Notes: generated from the sequence alone by a model not told the origin. Positions 45,761-59,409 are shown, numbered from the stretch's first letter. The stretch: 64,000 nucleotides of DNA from Pipra filicauda (GCF_003945595.2 NW_024104559.1:372001-436000), one strand, 5' to 3'. Translations and numbers: made by a program.

Positions 45761-46779
45761 GAAACTTTGTCTGACTCTTAACGGGCAGTAAAGAGACCTT
45801 TGGGATGTTCTGGGAATGAGATAGTCATTTAAACTTGGTTTTCACTGATGCATTCTACTTTTGTCCTCTTGCTCCTCATGAGCAAGTCCACTGCTTCTGT
45901 AAGCAGGTTATCCCAAATTTATGGGTAAGTAGCTGCACTGTGAATAAGAAACCCAAGACAAGTTGGGAGCAAGGGCTCCTGTCCAGGCTCGAGGTTTCTC
46001 CGTGTTGGGCAGTGTTCCCTCGGTTTTGTATTCTGAAGGCTCTGTTGTTGGAGAGCCTGTTGTATTCCACAAATATGGAATACAGATGTTGCCTTTGCCT
46101 TACAAAAGAAGTGACTGTCCATGATGAGAAACACCTCTGGCTCTTCCTTCGGAGATTAAGTGATAAAGATTTAGCTCCTCACACCCTATTAGGAAACAGC
46201 TCCATCCTGATCTCCACAGTGGGCAGTGAGTTATCCAGCCAAACCTGACTGTCTTCTCCCTCTATCCCTAAGTGGAAGTTGGAAGCCTCTGTTTTTCACG
46301 TTCCCAGTAATCCAACTGTGGAAATCAGGCAGTCTCACTTAAAGCCAGTCTGGGTTGGCTGAACTCCTCTACCAGGCTCAGCTCTGGCTCAGGTGTGTGC
46401 TCCACACTTAACTCCAACCACGTGAGGAAAACAATCTTTGATGGACAGGAGTTGCTTTTGGAGAAGGAACCTTGCAATGTAATTTTTATCAGGGCTGAGA
46501 CTGTACCATATTGCCTCGGAACAAAGCAGAGCCAGAAGCTGCCTGTCCTGGTGAGGGCAATGGGGGCTGACACGTCTGCTGTGCTGTAACACGGGCTAAC
46601 AGGCAGTTGCCCAGGGCAAGCAGCCTGGAGCACAGACATAAGCACACACGGGATGCTCCAGGGCTTGTGAAAGCTGCTCCACACCCATAACAACTCCAAA
46701 GTGAACAGAGCCCCTCCAGCACTGCTTTCTACAGAGCCAGGTGGAGGGAAGCTCTTTCCCTTCCAGCACCACCTCCCTG
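45761..46779. other. unique DNA, nothing recognised
   Basis: Open frames of 137 codons (plus, 45835-46248) and 166 codons (minus, 46325-46825) show no recognisable family. Confidence 0.35.
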
Positions 46780-47245
46780 CGCTTCCCGAATCCCTCCTCT
46801 GCGCTTGCAAACATCTTCCCTGCATTTCCCGTCTCCTTCAGAGCAGAGTGGGGGCTCAGCCAGCCCCGCACGTTCCCCAGGGCTGTGTCTGCTTTGTGCA
46901 TCCCCAGCCCCGCAGCCACCGTTTCCCTGCATCCCAGGACCTGTCACTATGTTTCCTCCCATCTCAGACAGCACAGGCGTGTCTCTCTGTTTCGTTTCTG
47001 AGCAGGGCAGGCTGTGTCTACGAGGAAATGAAAACTCGAAAGAGTGATTTCCAGTCCCAGCAACCCCCTCACCCGGCTCCTTTCTCACCCACGCCTCCTC
47101 GCCCTGGGAGGTGGGAGGCTGACTCAGCCTCTGCCCACGGGGTCCCTCCCGTGTCACCCCGAGGGCTCGCAGAGGAAACCTCCCAGGAGTGGTGGGGAAA
47201 TCGTTCCTGTGGCTGCCTGAGACCCGGCAGGTCTGCAAGAGCCCC
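46780..47245. promoter_or_regulatory. second, looser CpG-rich segment
   Basis: About 20 CpGs in 465 bp within GC-rich sequence (TTCCCGAAT, CTCTGCGCTT, CCCGCACGTTCC, CTCGAAAG, CCCGTGTCACCCCGAGG). A 252-codon plus-strand frame (46701-47459) covers it, Pro/Ser/Leu/Cys-rich with no domain, and a 182-codon minus frame overlaps it. It may be a weak CpG island or simply GC-rich sequence. Confidence 0.33.
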
Positions 47246-47734
47246 GTGTGCTTGTGCTGGCCTCTCAAATCACCCACAGAGTCAGTGCCACGCTGCTGCT
47301 CTGCTGCCTTTGCTGTCCTGCCCCTCTGCCTTTCAGTCCCTGCTCCTCTCCGTCACTTCTGTGACCCCTCTCTTTCTTTTTCTTGTTCTTGCTCCACTCC
47401 ACTTCCTTCTGAGGAAGGGAGGAAAGTGTTGGGCCTCAAAATGCCCCATTCCCCCCTGACAAGGTGCTGCATGTCCTGGGGGTGAGGGTCTGGGTTGAGG
47501 ATCCCACCATTCTTTGCACTCACTCTGAGTCTCCTTGCCATCAGCTGTCGTGAGCAGCCTGGAAGGTGTAAATCATGGGAAGAGCAGCCCCCACACCATC
47601 TTCCCAAGTTGGAAGCCTTTCCAAGTCATGCTGCTGCGGGTGGCAGTGGTTATCTCCATGACAGCAGGCTGAGCTGTTCCAGTTCAGCTCACTCTGGCTG
47701 ATTCCTGTGGAATCCTGTGCATTCCTGGGTGTCT

Positions 47735-47905
47735 GCCATGAAGGACCCCAGGCCCCGCTTGAAGACACCAAAAGTGGAAGGAACACCTCTTCCTTTGTGA
47801 ATTTGTCCCAGTGCTGTTAATTGCCATCTCTCCTTGTTCTTGAGCTGGAAATGTCCACCTTCATCTTCCAGCCTCTTCCTCTTGCTCTGCCTTTCCCTGG
47901 CAGGT
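47735..47905 (-). mobile_element. possible very old CR1-like repeat, antisense
   Basis: 'CCGCTTGAAGACACCAAAAG', 'TGGAAGGAACACCTCTTCCT', 'TTGTCCCAGTGCTGTTAATT' and 'ATCTTCCAGCCTCTTCCTC' follow the order of a repeat I recall from bird and reptile genomes as an ancient CR1-type sequence. Matching is from memory and loose; the family name is uncertain. Confidence 0.4.
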
Positions 47906-48640
47906 GCGTGAGCTCTCCAGTACCAGACATTTCTATTCCAAGTTAATTTATATTCTTTGCTTTGCTAAGATAAACAATGACTTCTATAAACCTCTCATTT
48001 AAAGACATTTTTCTTGCTCTGTTATGATTTATTTGGCTGTTTTCTGAACACTTTGACATCTGATTTAATGTATGGGTGCCAGAGCTCTGTGGTTTGGCCA
48101 CACTATTTCCAGCAGTGCTGGGAGCAGAGGTAAGAGCACTCCCTCCCTCCTCCACTCCCTGTCAGAGACATTCCATGTGCTGCAGCAGAAACTGATGTTT
48201 CAAGTGCTCAACCATCCTCCAAAGAGCTTTGGCTGTGGGAAGATCCTGCTTGGAGCTCCTCTTCCCCAGGCTGGCTCCATGCTCTTTTTTTCCTCTGCAA
48301 CTTTGCATTAGGCTGTATTAAAATTATTTCCTTTCCTTTCTTTTTAATTAGACCCTGTTTTCCAAGTGTCTCCATGGGACTGTGTGGGGCTGGGTCTGTG
48401 CCACACACCAGTTCATCAGCCTTTGTGTGACCTGCAGGTCTGATTGGCAGAGCCACCTCCAGGTATTTGATGGAAGGACTGGAACTGGGTGCCCCTTTGA
48501 CGGCCACCAAACATCCTTCCTTCTCACCCTGCCCATAGTGACCCCTCTGTGGCAGCTTTTCATCCCTTTTCTCTGCCTGGTCTCCCTTGCAAAGTCAGAG
48601 TTACAGCACAGACAGTTTCAGTCCTACCTCTGCAGGTGGG
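47906..48640. other. unique DNA, nothing recognised
   Basis: AT-rich at 47940-48070, then mixed. No gene or repeat is recognised. Confidence 0.35.
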
Positions 48641-48712
48641 AGAATCATAAGATGGATTGGGTTGGAAGGAACCTGAAAGATCACCCAGTTCCAACACTTT
48701 GGGCACAGGATG
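48641..48712 (-). mobile_element. CR1 3' tail fragment, antisense
   Basis: 'AGAATCATAAGATGGATTGG', 'GTTGGAAGGAACCTGAAAGA' and 'TCACCCAGTTCCAACACTTT', about 70 bp. Only the tail of the element is left. Confidence 0.85.
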
Positions 48713-50997
48713 GAGGTTATTCTCCAGTTCTTATGAGAAATCTTCCTGGAGTCAATCAATAAGTGCAGATTTATACATGGGGTGAGAGTAGGAGGCTCCA
48801 GCAGCTGAAGGCAGCAGTGTATCAGCTCATATCAGACAGAGACACAGCCTGAGACAGAGAGTGTGAAATTAGCTATTGAGTGTAAAACACAGAAAGAAGG
48901 TTTATTTATGCAGGTCATGACCTGAAGCAGAAAGTCTGGTGGTTTTTTCCTTCAGTTATTTCCATAGATTTTGTCATTCTCATAAAAACCATCCTTCCAT
49001 TCTGTCCTGTAACACGGACTCTGACACTGGCTGGCAAACAGCTCATGTCTGTTTTGGCATCACTCAGCTTTTCCCTGGTCTGGAAAACTTTTATAAACAA
49101 CTAAGTCTCTGAAAGAACAGGATTTGAGATGCAAAAAGAAGTAGTTGACCGGAGGGAGAAGTAAGATTAAATTGAATTTCAGAAAAAAATTGAACATCCT
49201 ATCATACTGTGTGCAATCATTTTAACACCAGGAGTGGCCTTGGAAGGTGTTGTTTTCCCTCTCTTCAATGCCACAAATGTGCTGAGTGACTTACAAGAGA
49301 AAAAAGTCACACTACTCCCTTTTACCTTCTTCTGATTTTTTAATTTGGAAGGATCAGTGTTTTCTGTTTGACTCCACTGAGGGGAACAACAGTATTGAAA
49401 AAAACCCTATTTTTTTAATGGTAAAAATTTATTTGTGGAGTCTAAGAATCAGTTTTGATGTATCTTGTGCATAAAAACTTCTTTTAGTGAAAATATAAGA
49501 TAATCTTCAAATAGAAGGTTTGGTTTCAAATTTTACAAATCCTATAATCATTAAGGTTTTTATTAAGAATTCCAAAGGAGAGTCACAAAACACTTATGAA
49601 GTTGCAGCTAATCCAAAGTGAATCTCAGATTCAGAATATTTGAGATTTTGACTTTTCAGTCAGTTCTCAGATCTGCTTGCCAAGGAGTCCTGGCTCAGCT
49701 GGGAGTGTGTAGGAATCTGACAGCTCAAGGGCAAGCAATGGGACCTGCTCTAGAGCCATTGATTCCCAGCTTTTATCCAACCCTGTAAAAAGGGAAATCA
49801 ACAGAGCCTTGGGAGGAAGTAGATAAGGAAGCCAGAGAAGAGAAGAATGAGGAACAGGTGAGCACATTGAGAATTAGAGTGTTTTGAAGGCTCACAAGAG
49901 AATTGAAAGGTCCATCAAACCAGAAAGTCTATCAGTCCAGAAAGTCCTTTCCACTTTCACTCAGTGAAAGGGGTGAAAACAGTCTCCCTTGGGGTTGTGC
50001 TGTGCCCATCTGATTGTACAACAAACAAATCACCTCAACGAGGTGCTCTGGAAAGATGGAAAGTTGTCTTGGATTAAATCCCATCACCACGACTTGCCTC
50101 TATTAAATGTTCCTAACTCAGAGGCATTTTTTCCCCCAACTAGTAAGAAAGCACAAGAAAAATTCCCCAAAAAGGTACCTTTAAACTCAATAGGGGTTTG
50201 AATATCCTTCTTTTTTTTTTCTTTTGCAAGTCTCTGAGACATTTGCGTGGGATTCTGTTCTCAAGTACACAAAGGGGACTAAAGACTTAATAAGGTGAGT
50301 GAGAAAAGACAGTGGAAAATAATAAGGCAGGGCCAGTAGCCCACACAGAGTCAAGAAAGTATCACTGGTGTCAGCTGCAAACAAAAAATCACTAATAGGC
50401 CATGCACAGATCCCACTGTGGAGCTCAACATCCGTGTTTTCATCAAACTTTGCCATTCCTTCTTCCAGAAAGACAAAGTTTGCCCATCTCTGTGCTGCTC
50501 ACGGTTGCTCACACGGCCACCCCGTCCCTGTTTCTGCAGGACCACCCCCAGCAGCCCCAGCTCCTGCCTGGGCACAGCAGCAGCACTGTCTGGAAGATGT
50601 GCCCCAAGTTGTGGAGATGACCTGTTTGTGCTTCAGCTTCTGGGTGGAAAACCTACATCGGAGACAGCCCATAAAATTGGTGTCCTCTTCCCATTTCCTC
50701 TCTCACTTATGCTCCTTATCCCTATATATCCCTTCCTGAAAATTGTAAATTAGCAGGTTACCGAGGTGAAAAGCACTGTAACTGCTGTTACCATCCAGGG
50801 GCCTGCAAAGAGCTCAGGTGAACTGAGATTTGACCTTTAAGAGGGCCGATCCCAAGGGGTTTTCATCAGGCATTGGTGCCCTGGGATCCTGTGAAGTGCC
50901 TGTGCAGGTTTCCAGATGTTAGGGAAGGAAAGATTCTCTAGGTGAACACTAAAGCACTGACATTATGGTGGCTGAGTTAGGAGAATTTGGAAGTTAC
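48713..50997. other. unique DNA, AT-rich between about 49290 and 49600
   Basis: No gene or repeat is recognised. The AT-rich part carries long A and T runs rather than homeodomain-core texture. Open frames up to 123 codons (50368-50739) have no domain and several rivals. Confidence 0.33.
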
Positions 50998-51056
50998 AGA
51001 ATCACAGAGTGGTTTGGGTTGGAAGGGACCCAAAAGACCATGTGATTCCAACCCTC
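50998..51056 (-). mobile_element. CR1 3' tail fragment, antisense
   Basis: 'CAGAATCACAGAGTGGTTTG', 'GGTTGGAAGGGACCCAAAAG' and 'ACCATGTGATTCCAACCCTC', the last 60 bp of a CR1. A sense copy begins about 500 bp downstream. Confidence 0.88.
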
Positions 51057-51550
51057 AAACACAGCTTCAAAGGAAGCTGAAATCCAACAATATCACAGAC
51101 AGAACGAGCTCAAAGCTATAGAGGAGGTTCCAGAGGCTACAGCCAGTACAAGGTGTCAGGGGGAACTGGATGCACACCTGGAATTCCCTCCCCTACACAC
51201 ACATGAGCTGCCAGGGCTGTGGTAGAAAACCTCCTCTCCTGACCTAATTCCCTAAGTTCTTAGAGGGAACGAGTGCAATTTAAGACCATTTCATCAACAG
51301 TTTAGTCTGGGAAGCAGATTTAGTTTCACTTTGAAATCCCTCCACCATCACCATTTTCTTCACAGAAGCTTTGAAAGAACATATTCTGTTGTTAAACAGA
51401 TGAGTCTAAAAGGGGGGAAATAGTTTAAAAGGGTAGGAAATATGTATTTAGTGAGCTATTAAGTTAACTACTTCAAAAGGAAGTGGATTAAAAATGTTGC
51501 TGAGTTGTGTGTGAGGATAAGTGGAGGAGAGAGCCAACAATAACAGAAAT

Positions 51551-51947
51551 GAAGACAGGCTGAGAAAGCTGGGGCTGCTCAGTCTGGAGAAGAAAAGGTT
51601 GTGTGGAGACCTCAGAGCCCCTTCCAGTGTGTGAAGGGGCCTCTAAGGAAGGAACTGTAGTGACATCCAAGGTGGAATGGGTTCAAATTGACAGAGAGGA
51701 AGGATAGAGTGGATATTAGGATATTAGGAAGAAATTCTTCCCTGGGAGGGTGGGGAGACCCTGGCACAGGTTGCCCAGAGAAGCTGTGGCTGCCCCTGGA
51801 TCCCTGGAAGTGTCCAAGGCCAGGTTGGACGGGGCTTGGAGCAACCTGGGCTGGTGGAAGGTGTCCCTGCCTATGGCAGGGGGTGGAATGAGATGATCTT
51901 TCATGTCCCTTCCAACCCAAACCATTCTGTGACTCTATGATTCTATA
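51551..51947 (+). mobile_element. near-longest CR1 3' end
   Basis: About 400 bp, colinear with the copy at 32226: 'GCTGAGAAAGCTGGGGCTGC', 'CCCCTTCCAGTGTGTGAAGG', the 'CACAGGTTGCCCAGAGAAGC' block and terminal GACTCTATGATTCTAT. It carries a short internal duplication (GATATTAGGATATTAGGAAG, 51714-51733) and a 'CCCTGGATCCCTGG' variant in the middle. No enzyme-coding sequence. Confidence 0.96.
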
Positions 51948-54900
51948 AATACCCTAATAAAAATCAAGATGTACTGCTAATTCCCAAGAGCTCTCTTACA
52001 ACAAGCCTGAGGCACTTCATTCATGTTGACAGACCTGTGGTAAGAAAGAGGTACAACAAGAGCTGAGCACTTTTAGGTGAACCAGCTCAATACAGGGATG
52101 TGACCAGCAGCATGTGGCTGAGTGCAGTTACAAATAGGTCAATCAACATTCTTTTCATGGCTTTTATCTTTGAGGGATGGACTTGGGATGACTTGGACTC
52201 AGTTGAACAAAGTGATTTGCAATTAGCTCAAGTAGATCAGCCCTTAATTTGAATTTTCTGCTGTTCACATATTTTTTGTCCCAGCTCCCCCAGCTGTTAA
52301 TGTAGTTTTCCAGAACTTTCAGGCACAGGGCTCCATCCTGCTAAGCTTTACACAGAGGCTCATGTGAATGTGGGTGCTGATCCCAAGTGCTTCCATCTCC
52401 TTTCTGGAGATGGTTCTGACTTGAGCTCCCTTTTCAAAGGCTGCTGGTTTCCAGTGGCTGACTGGAGGGAAGAAGCTGCTGCAGCATCACCTCCACAATA
52501 ACAAAGGGATGATACAACACTGAGCCTTCACCACTGATAGTTATCATGAGCTGAACCTTGTGCTTTAGAAAGCTCTACCATGTAAGACTCTGGGGGACTC
52601 ACTCCAGCCCAGGTTACCCTCTGATGGTCTCACCAAGCTGGGATTCAAGAAGAAACACTTTTTCTTCCCTCAGTCCTGTTACTTGTCTGCATGAAGTGGG
52701 TGTTTCCTGCTACTAGACGAGATACAGCAGCTCTCAGACTCTGGTTTCCTTGGGAAAATCCTTGCCCAAAGACTCTCCCATAGGGCCTTCCCTGCTGTTG
52801 TTGGACCCACCATCAGAAGAATCAAGTGATTGTCAATGGTGAGACAAATCCTCATGGTCCAGCTGGCTGAGCCCTGGCCAAACCCACCCCCCAGTCCATG
52901 CAGGACAGCCTGTCCTCCCCCTTCTCTGCCACTGGGTTTTGAAGCACTGAGACACTGAGCTAAGCACAGGCACAAAGTGAAAAGGTCATTTGGTAATACA
53001 ATGCTCACTTCCCACACACCGATTTTCGCTTGACTAGAAACTGCTAATAAGTTAACACCAGCCCCAGAGAGTGCTCACAGGCCTCAGAGATTAATAGGGG
53101 TTCTCAGTATTGGTCTGAGATGAAAGTATTAATCAGAAATAGGTGTGGGTGCATTAGGAATATGAAATAAGCACCTTCACAGAGCAGACTTTTAGCCACA
53201 GAAATCTTGACTTAATGGAAAGTCACAAGTGTCTGTAATTGGCAGTTTCCAGAGTCGATATATTTGTCAGCCCTCCTTGGAAAACTACAGGTTCCTAAGT
53301 CCAGCCTGGGGTTTCTCCCTGCATGGGTTGGGGAAACAAGGCTCAGGTAGCTGGGAAAGGACACGTGCTGCTGCTCCCACCGGAGGTTCATCTGGATGGG
53401 GTATCCTGTGCCTGCTACCCCTGTCAACTCACCTGCTCCCAAGGGTCTCGTGACACGTGTCATGAAACATCATCCAACCCAAGGTCATTCTTGTGAGTTC
53501 CAGGCTGCAGAAAACATGTGGACATGAGACCTCCTGCTTGATTTTCCCTTTCCAAGCTAAGGGATGCACCAGGGAGAGATGTAAGAGCAAGGGAGAGGGC
53601 AGTGCTCTTGGTTCTCAGGGCTGGGTGGGTCCTTCTCATTCCCAGAGTGGTACTCAGGTGTCATGAGCTCATCTCATCTTTCTTTTTGTAGGTCCACCCA
53701 CCAAGAGGATTCTGAGAACATCATCCTTGGACACCATCAGAGAAATGCCATTTTTTTCCCTATTTTTAAATGCCATGATATTTTAAACCCACTCATCTGG
53801 AACATGAGCCACGATCACTTGATGTTGACAGAACTAAAGATGATCATGCTGGCTGTGCTTTGGGAATTGTCCCAAATTGTCCCCCAGCTGAGCCATGGGG
53901 AAGAGGGCACAGCTTCAGGAGAAAAGATGAAGGAAAGAGGGAAAGCAGACAGACTGACAGCAGGGACAGGCCAATATCCTTGGGGAAACAGAGGGTGCCT
54001 GTGAGTCCTCAAAGAAAAGGAAATTACAGGAAATTCAAGGAGGAAATGGAGTTTCCATTACACCCAGAATAAGACACAAGAATGCTGTCCCAGGGGCCCA
54101 GTCCTATTTCAAAGGAATCACCATGGTGGCAGCACTGGGAGTGTGGAAGCAAAGAGGTGGAGGGGATTCTCCACCCAGTGGCAGTTCCCATTCTGGGTAG
54201 GGATGTCCTACATGCCACTGGCTCCTTCCTGCAGTGCCAGAGGGTATTTGAGGTGGCCACCAGAGCACAGGCATGGCAGAGGCAGTGCAGTGACTGGGGT
54301 GGGGTGGGAGAGGTGACAACACTGTCAGGGTGGGCTGAAAGGGTTCACACAGTGGCTGGAGTGTCCCATCTGCAAGGAGGACCTCACTGCTGAGCTCCTT
54401 CTAAGCTGGTGGCAGATCCCCAGCCATCACCCACCCACCAGGGTGTGAGCCCATCCTGCCCCAGAGGTGCACAGCGAGCTCTGTGCACCCAAGAGGAGTG
54501 ACTGCACAGCTCAGCAGCCTCTCACCACCTTGGGGGACTGGCCCAGACACCACTTACACCGGTAGGTGGTGGCAGCCCTGGCTTTCAGATGCTGCTGTCT
54601 CACTGAGTTAACCTTTCGTCATTCACTGGGTTTTTTGAACCCTTGTTTTTGTGCTGGTGAGTCAGGAAAAGATGCTGATCATCACCACTAAAGATGAATT
54701 CTCAGTTGTAAGGCAGCCAAGCATGATGTTGGCTGACTAGGGCCACCTTGCAGGAATGGAAGCACGCCCTTGAATGGATGAAGCAGTGCCTGGTGGAAGG
54801 GTTTGGGCTGGATGGGCAAATTTGATTCACAGATGATATTTCTTCTTCACCAGATCGGACCAGCAGGATTTCCAGCCACAGTGATGACAGTGGTGTCCTT

Positions 54901-55400
54901 CTGCTCATAGTAATTTTCCCTCTTCAAAACCCAAACCAAACATAAGGAAAAAATTAATTCAAGATGACCTCACACACTGGAGTCTTGGCTGCAGAGCATC
55001 TTCAGGAACTCCTTGGGATCACATAGTGTGCAGTTTTGATCCAAACTAGACATAATAGTATTTTAATGTTCCCATTAGCTTTGTTGTTTAGTAGTATTTT
55101 TCTGACACTCCTGACTTTCAGTCCTCTTTGTGCACCTTCAGTCCCCTTTGGGTCTGAACACTCAGCTTCATATCTCCTCTTTTTTTGGCTAGAGATCATG
55201 TCCAGTCAGCTTTTCTTTGGACTTGTTTCACAGGTGAATCTGAGAATCTCAGTTAAAAATTAAAGTCACAGGACTTGCAGTACCAAGTGCACAAATCTCT
55301 CCAGTATGAAAGTTTTCCAGGCCATTCCAAGGTGGTTGTATCACACCTCTTAAAATTCTAACTATAAGTAACAAAACATCATCCTTTTTGGTAATTGCAG
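51948..55400. other. unique DNA, nothing recognised
   Basis: 3.4 kb with no CR1 copy, tandem array or recognisable exon. Frames of 112-113 codons (52679-53017 minus; 53663-54004 plus) show no domain. 54080-54420 is GC- and purine-rich. Confidence 0.35.
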
Positions 55401-55502
55401 CAAACCAAATGTTCTTATTGGTGTTTTTTTTTTCTACACCTCCACTGTGGGATTAGAGCTAAAGGCATAGCTGATGGGACCAAAACATTTCCAACCTTGG
55501 GG

Positions 55503-55526
55503 AAAAAAAAAAGAAAGAAAGAAAAC
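55503..55526 (+). repeat. A-run and (GAAA)n microsatellite
   Basis: A poly-A stretch passing into three or four GAAA units. Not preceded by a recognisable retrotransposed sequence. Confidence 0.85.
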
Positions 55527-57480
55527 CAATCAGAACATTCAATTTCAACAAGTATCTCAGTGACAGATGGGACTTCCCATTACAGGCCACTTCCCCTGTG
55601 AGAGGGAATCCACTAGAATCGGAAGCACAATGTACAGCCCCTCTGTGCTCAGCTGGTCCCCTTAATATGCTGAATGCGAGATTCCATCTGGTAACCATGT
55701 GCATTCAAAACACATTCGTGTGGAGAGGAATTGCAGAGCTGTGGGAGGCACTGCAGAAGCTCCTCTCACCATGCCATCAAAGGCTGTGGGGAACGGGCAC
55801 AGAAAAGCCTCGTCTTTGAAACAACACCAGTTTGCACGGTTGGCAAAGGGGGATTTTATGGCACTGTGAGAGATGGAGGTGGTGAAGGAATTAGGTTTTG
55901 GTTGCTTTGTTCTTTTTTCGAGGCTGGCTGTGTCCTGCCCTGTTTGCAGGAAGGTCTGATGGGCAGCAAAGGGCAACTGTCTGCAGGCTCCTGTCTCTGG
56001 GAGCAGAGGTAGTGGCCGAGGGCTGAAAAACCAGGAGGGGCTGCCCTGGTACATGACTCAGTTCACTGCTCTTTGATCTGGTGCACTAAATGTGATCCTT
56101 TTGGTTCAGCTCCGTGCTTTGATTACAGGCTAAAAGCTGCATGTGTACTTAAACGCCTGAGCAAATAGAGTGAACTGTTTCTTGGAAAGCGAGCTCTCAC
56201 AGTTTAATTTATCTCACTTATCCCTCCAGTCTGGCAGCTTATAAGTAACTGCTATGATCAGAGACAAGTTGTTTCCCATTCTATCTGGAGGCAAATAATA
56301 GTTTCACAGAAAGGGATCTGACACTCTCTGTACCTAAGTGTTTCTCACATATGGAACATTTGAAAACTACGATTCAAGTGCTGGGTGTCAGGCGAGGAGT
56401 CAGCCTTTCCTTTTTTGTGATGAAGCTTCTACCTGGACCTGGGCCAGCACAATGTGCCATGGATCAGGTACATACTGAGGTTAATGAGGCAGTGACAACA
56501 CAACTACCACTGTGTTCCTCATAATGGGGACTAACGGGGCATTGCTGAAGAGTGACTGATGCCACGTGTGTAATTGTGAGATGGATGTGTGAATTTAATA
56601 GGGCACAGATTAGAAAGCAATCAATAAGTCTGGGCCACAGCCTTAATGGAGCTGATAAGGTGAAGAAATGCTGTGTAACACAGCTGTCTTTGCAAAACAG
56701 CTAAAATTCCAAACTGGGGTGTTCGTGTTGCCTTCGAGAGTGACCGAGGAGGATGTTGTACCCCTGAGGATGCAACCCCCCGAGGAAGGATTTAGGGATG
56801 CTCCTGAAATGCTGGCTCTTCCCTCATGTGAGGTACACACCTTTCACTCAGGGATCAGCATTTTTAGTGGCACAAAAGAGACTCCCTTTCTTCACACCAG
56901 CTATTTTGGTGCTTGCTGGGCTCATCAGGGACAATTTGTGTCCCACGTGCTCGGGTGGGACTTTGCTCAGGAGCTGACACCTGAGCAAGAAGCACTGCAT
57001 GGGATGAAAGTGCAGGCTGTGCTTTCACTGACAGATCTATTGGCTACAAAAATATGTGGCTTTTGAGTGAAAGCCCAAGCAAAAGGACTTTAAAAAACTG
57101 TCTGTTGAGTGTGCATGCATAGGGCATGACTTAGTGATAGCCCTGGGCTGGTGGAGAGCCTCACCCTGGTGGGGTAACTCTGTCTTCTGAGGACACCAAG
57201 CTAGAGTGGATCTGTCCCACTGTGCAAGAAGAACTCTTTGTAAAACAACAAAGTGGAAAGAAGCATCTTACAGCCTTTTCTGTGAATGACACTAGCTTAG
57301 GTAGCAGTGTTTTACTCCCTGTGGTGCCAAGCAAGGCATAAATCCTTTGAGAATTGAAGTAATAGACATAAACCCTCCCCTCTCTTCTTCCCCCTGTGAC
57401 TCCACTCTTCTCCACTCCTGCATTAATGGATATTTTATATCTGGAAGGAATTCAAGAGTCTGTAGTAGGTAGTTAAACAT
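55527..57480. other. unique DNA with a conserved-looking patch at 56080-56330
   Basis: The patch at 56080-56330 is repeat-free and AT-rich with CAGTTTAATTTATC. Elsewhere frames of up to 132 codons (56668-57066 plus; 55662-56054 minus) have no recognised family. Confidence 0.3.
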
Positions 57481-58060
57481 CCAGATGTATCAGTAATAAT
57501 TATGCTCAGCTTGGGGAGGCGAGGCACTTGAATAACAGGCATGGTTTCCATGGATGGCTACAAGATTATAAACATAAAATTTATAAGTGGAATGGGAACA
57601 TTTGGTTTATTTTCTCTTCTCTTTACAATCACTGCAGTTTAAATTGAAAACAGTGAAGGGTAGCAGAGCCAGGCAACAACCTGAAGACTGTAAACAAAAT
57701 AATTCATGTCTTACTGATGGGATATGGTCATATAATCAGTAAATTAATTTAGCCTACTCTAGTTTCACCATTAACTTTCTATTTTCTCATTTCATTGGCA
57801 TTTCCCTGCCCAGTTTATGTCTCTCCTCAATACATATTGTGCTATAAACCAGAAGCAAATATCTTGAAGGGTAAATAAAGAGGTAGCAAGTCTACAAAAA
57901 GAGATGTTATTGAAGTACATTAACTCCTACTTACTATCTTTTAAACTTTTCTTGATCCAAGATTCATTTTTACTATTTGATCAGTTTCCAATATGAAAAT
58001 AAAACGACAAGATATTTGGTTTTTACACTGTGTCCTTAGTACCTAACAGCACCAAATGTT
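57481..58060. other. AT-rich noncoding stretch
   Basis: Nearly 600 bp of AT-rich, repeat-free DNA without a frame above 60 codons (for example CAGTAATAATTATG, GTAAATTAATTTAG). It is a candidate for conservation testing, nothing more. Confidence 0.27.
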
Positions 58061-59409
58061 TTCCTGAGACAAGACAAGTATTTATGAACTGGAAAGGAAG
58101 GGAAGGCTTGCAAGCCTGAGTGGTATGAAATCAGGATGACTCAGAACAGAAGCTGGAAAATCACTTCAAAAGGTCCTCCTAGCCCTGTCTTGGACAGTTG
58201 TTGATCTGAACCATGGTCTGGCAAGAGAGGAACCAAGAATTTATATTGATATAAAGCCATCTTTGCTACAAAACAAAGCAGACACCTGATATCCATGTGC
58301 AAAACCTGTTTGTGCAAGAGCACATCTGTGAACGTGTGCAATTAGTGCAATTAGATAGCAATTTATATGTAAATGCCCATCCAGTCAAACGTGCCTTTAC
58401 CTAATTTGTGGAATATAATTTCAGAGGGGTTTTTTTCTGCATTTTCAAAACCCAGCCCCTTAATTACTGAATGCAGGTGTTCACACTGTGCAAACCACGT
58501 TTGGGTCACTGGTGTGCAGGGCTGGAGCCAGTGAGGAGCCAGGACAGGGGCCTGTCCCAGGAGCAGGGGGTGCAGTGCCACTCCTGTGGGTCATGCCAGG
58601 GAAGCAGGATTTGGCTCACAAGAGCTGGGCTGCCCTCTGGGTGAGCTGCTCTCTTCAGTAGCTCTTCGAGCAGCGAGCTCTGGGAGATGAGCCAGCCCAA
58701 CGCTGTGCCCAGACCCCAGAGAATATCCAACCTCAGCTCCTCCTGCCCCTGCACAGGGAGGTGCACAGGGATCTGTCCCTGACCCCTGGCACTGAGGGAC
58801 TCTGGAGCACCTCCAACTGCTGCCTCAGGTGTGCCAGATGTGCCAGCCATCCCTGCCACGTGTGAACTCAGGGTTGTTTCAGGGACCCCACGATGTGGGT
58901 GTAACCTGTCTGAGAGATGTGTGATCTCTCATGATCCTAACCTGGATCAGATTTGGGCTCTGCTCTTCTACAAGAGCAGTGTTTGGGTCTTAAAGCTGGG
59001 AGTTTGTGCAGAGGGATGTGGCTCATCATCCGTGGTTGTTCTGAGAAAGACTAGGATGTTACTCAAGCCTTGGCCCTCACCCAGTGTCTTCAGGCAACTC
59101 CTAATTCCTCGTTGGCAAAAAATTACATGGCAATGCTCCTTTGTGTGCTTGACATGCACCCGAGGACAGGGGGACCTCAACTTCTCCAGCTGCCAAAAAA
59201 ACACCTCTTCACTCCTCTCTGCCTTTACCAGCTGAGGAATTTGTGTCAGTAAAACACGTAGGTCCATGATAATTGGCAGTGCCACACCAAGAGTGGATGA
59301 GGTAAATAAAACATGGTGTCTCCCCCTGACACAGGTTAGACCAGGCTGCTGAAGTCAGTGGGCACATGAGTGGCAGTTGCATGAGCACAATATGCAACTT
59401 GTACATACG
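58061..59409. other. unique DNA, nothing recognised
   Basis: 58500-58860 is GC-richer with a 117-codon minus frame; 58831-59235 has a 134-codon plus frame. Neither has a recognisable domain. Confidence 0.35.
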
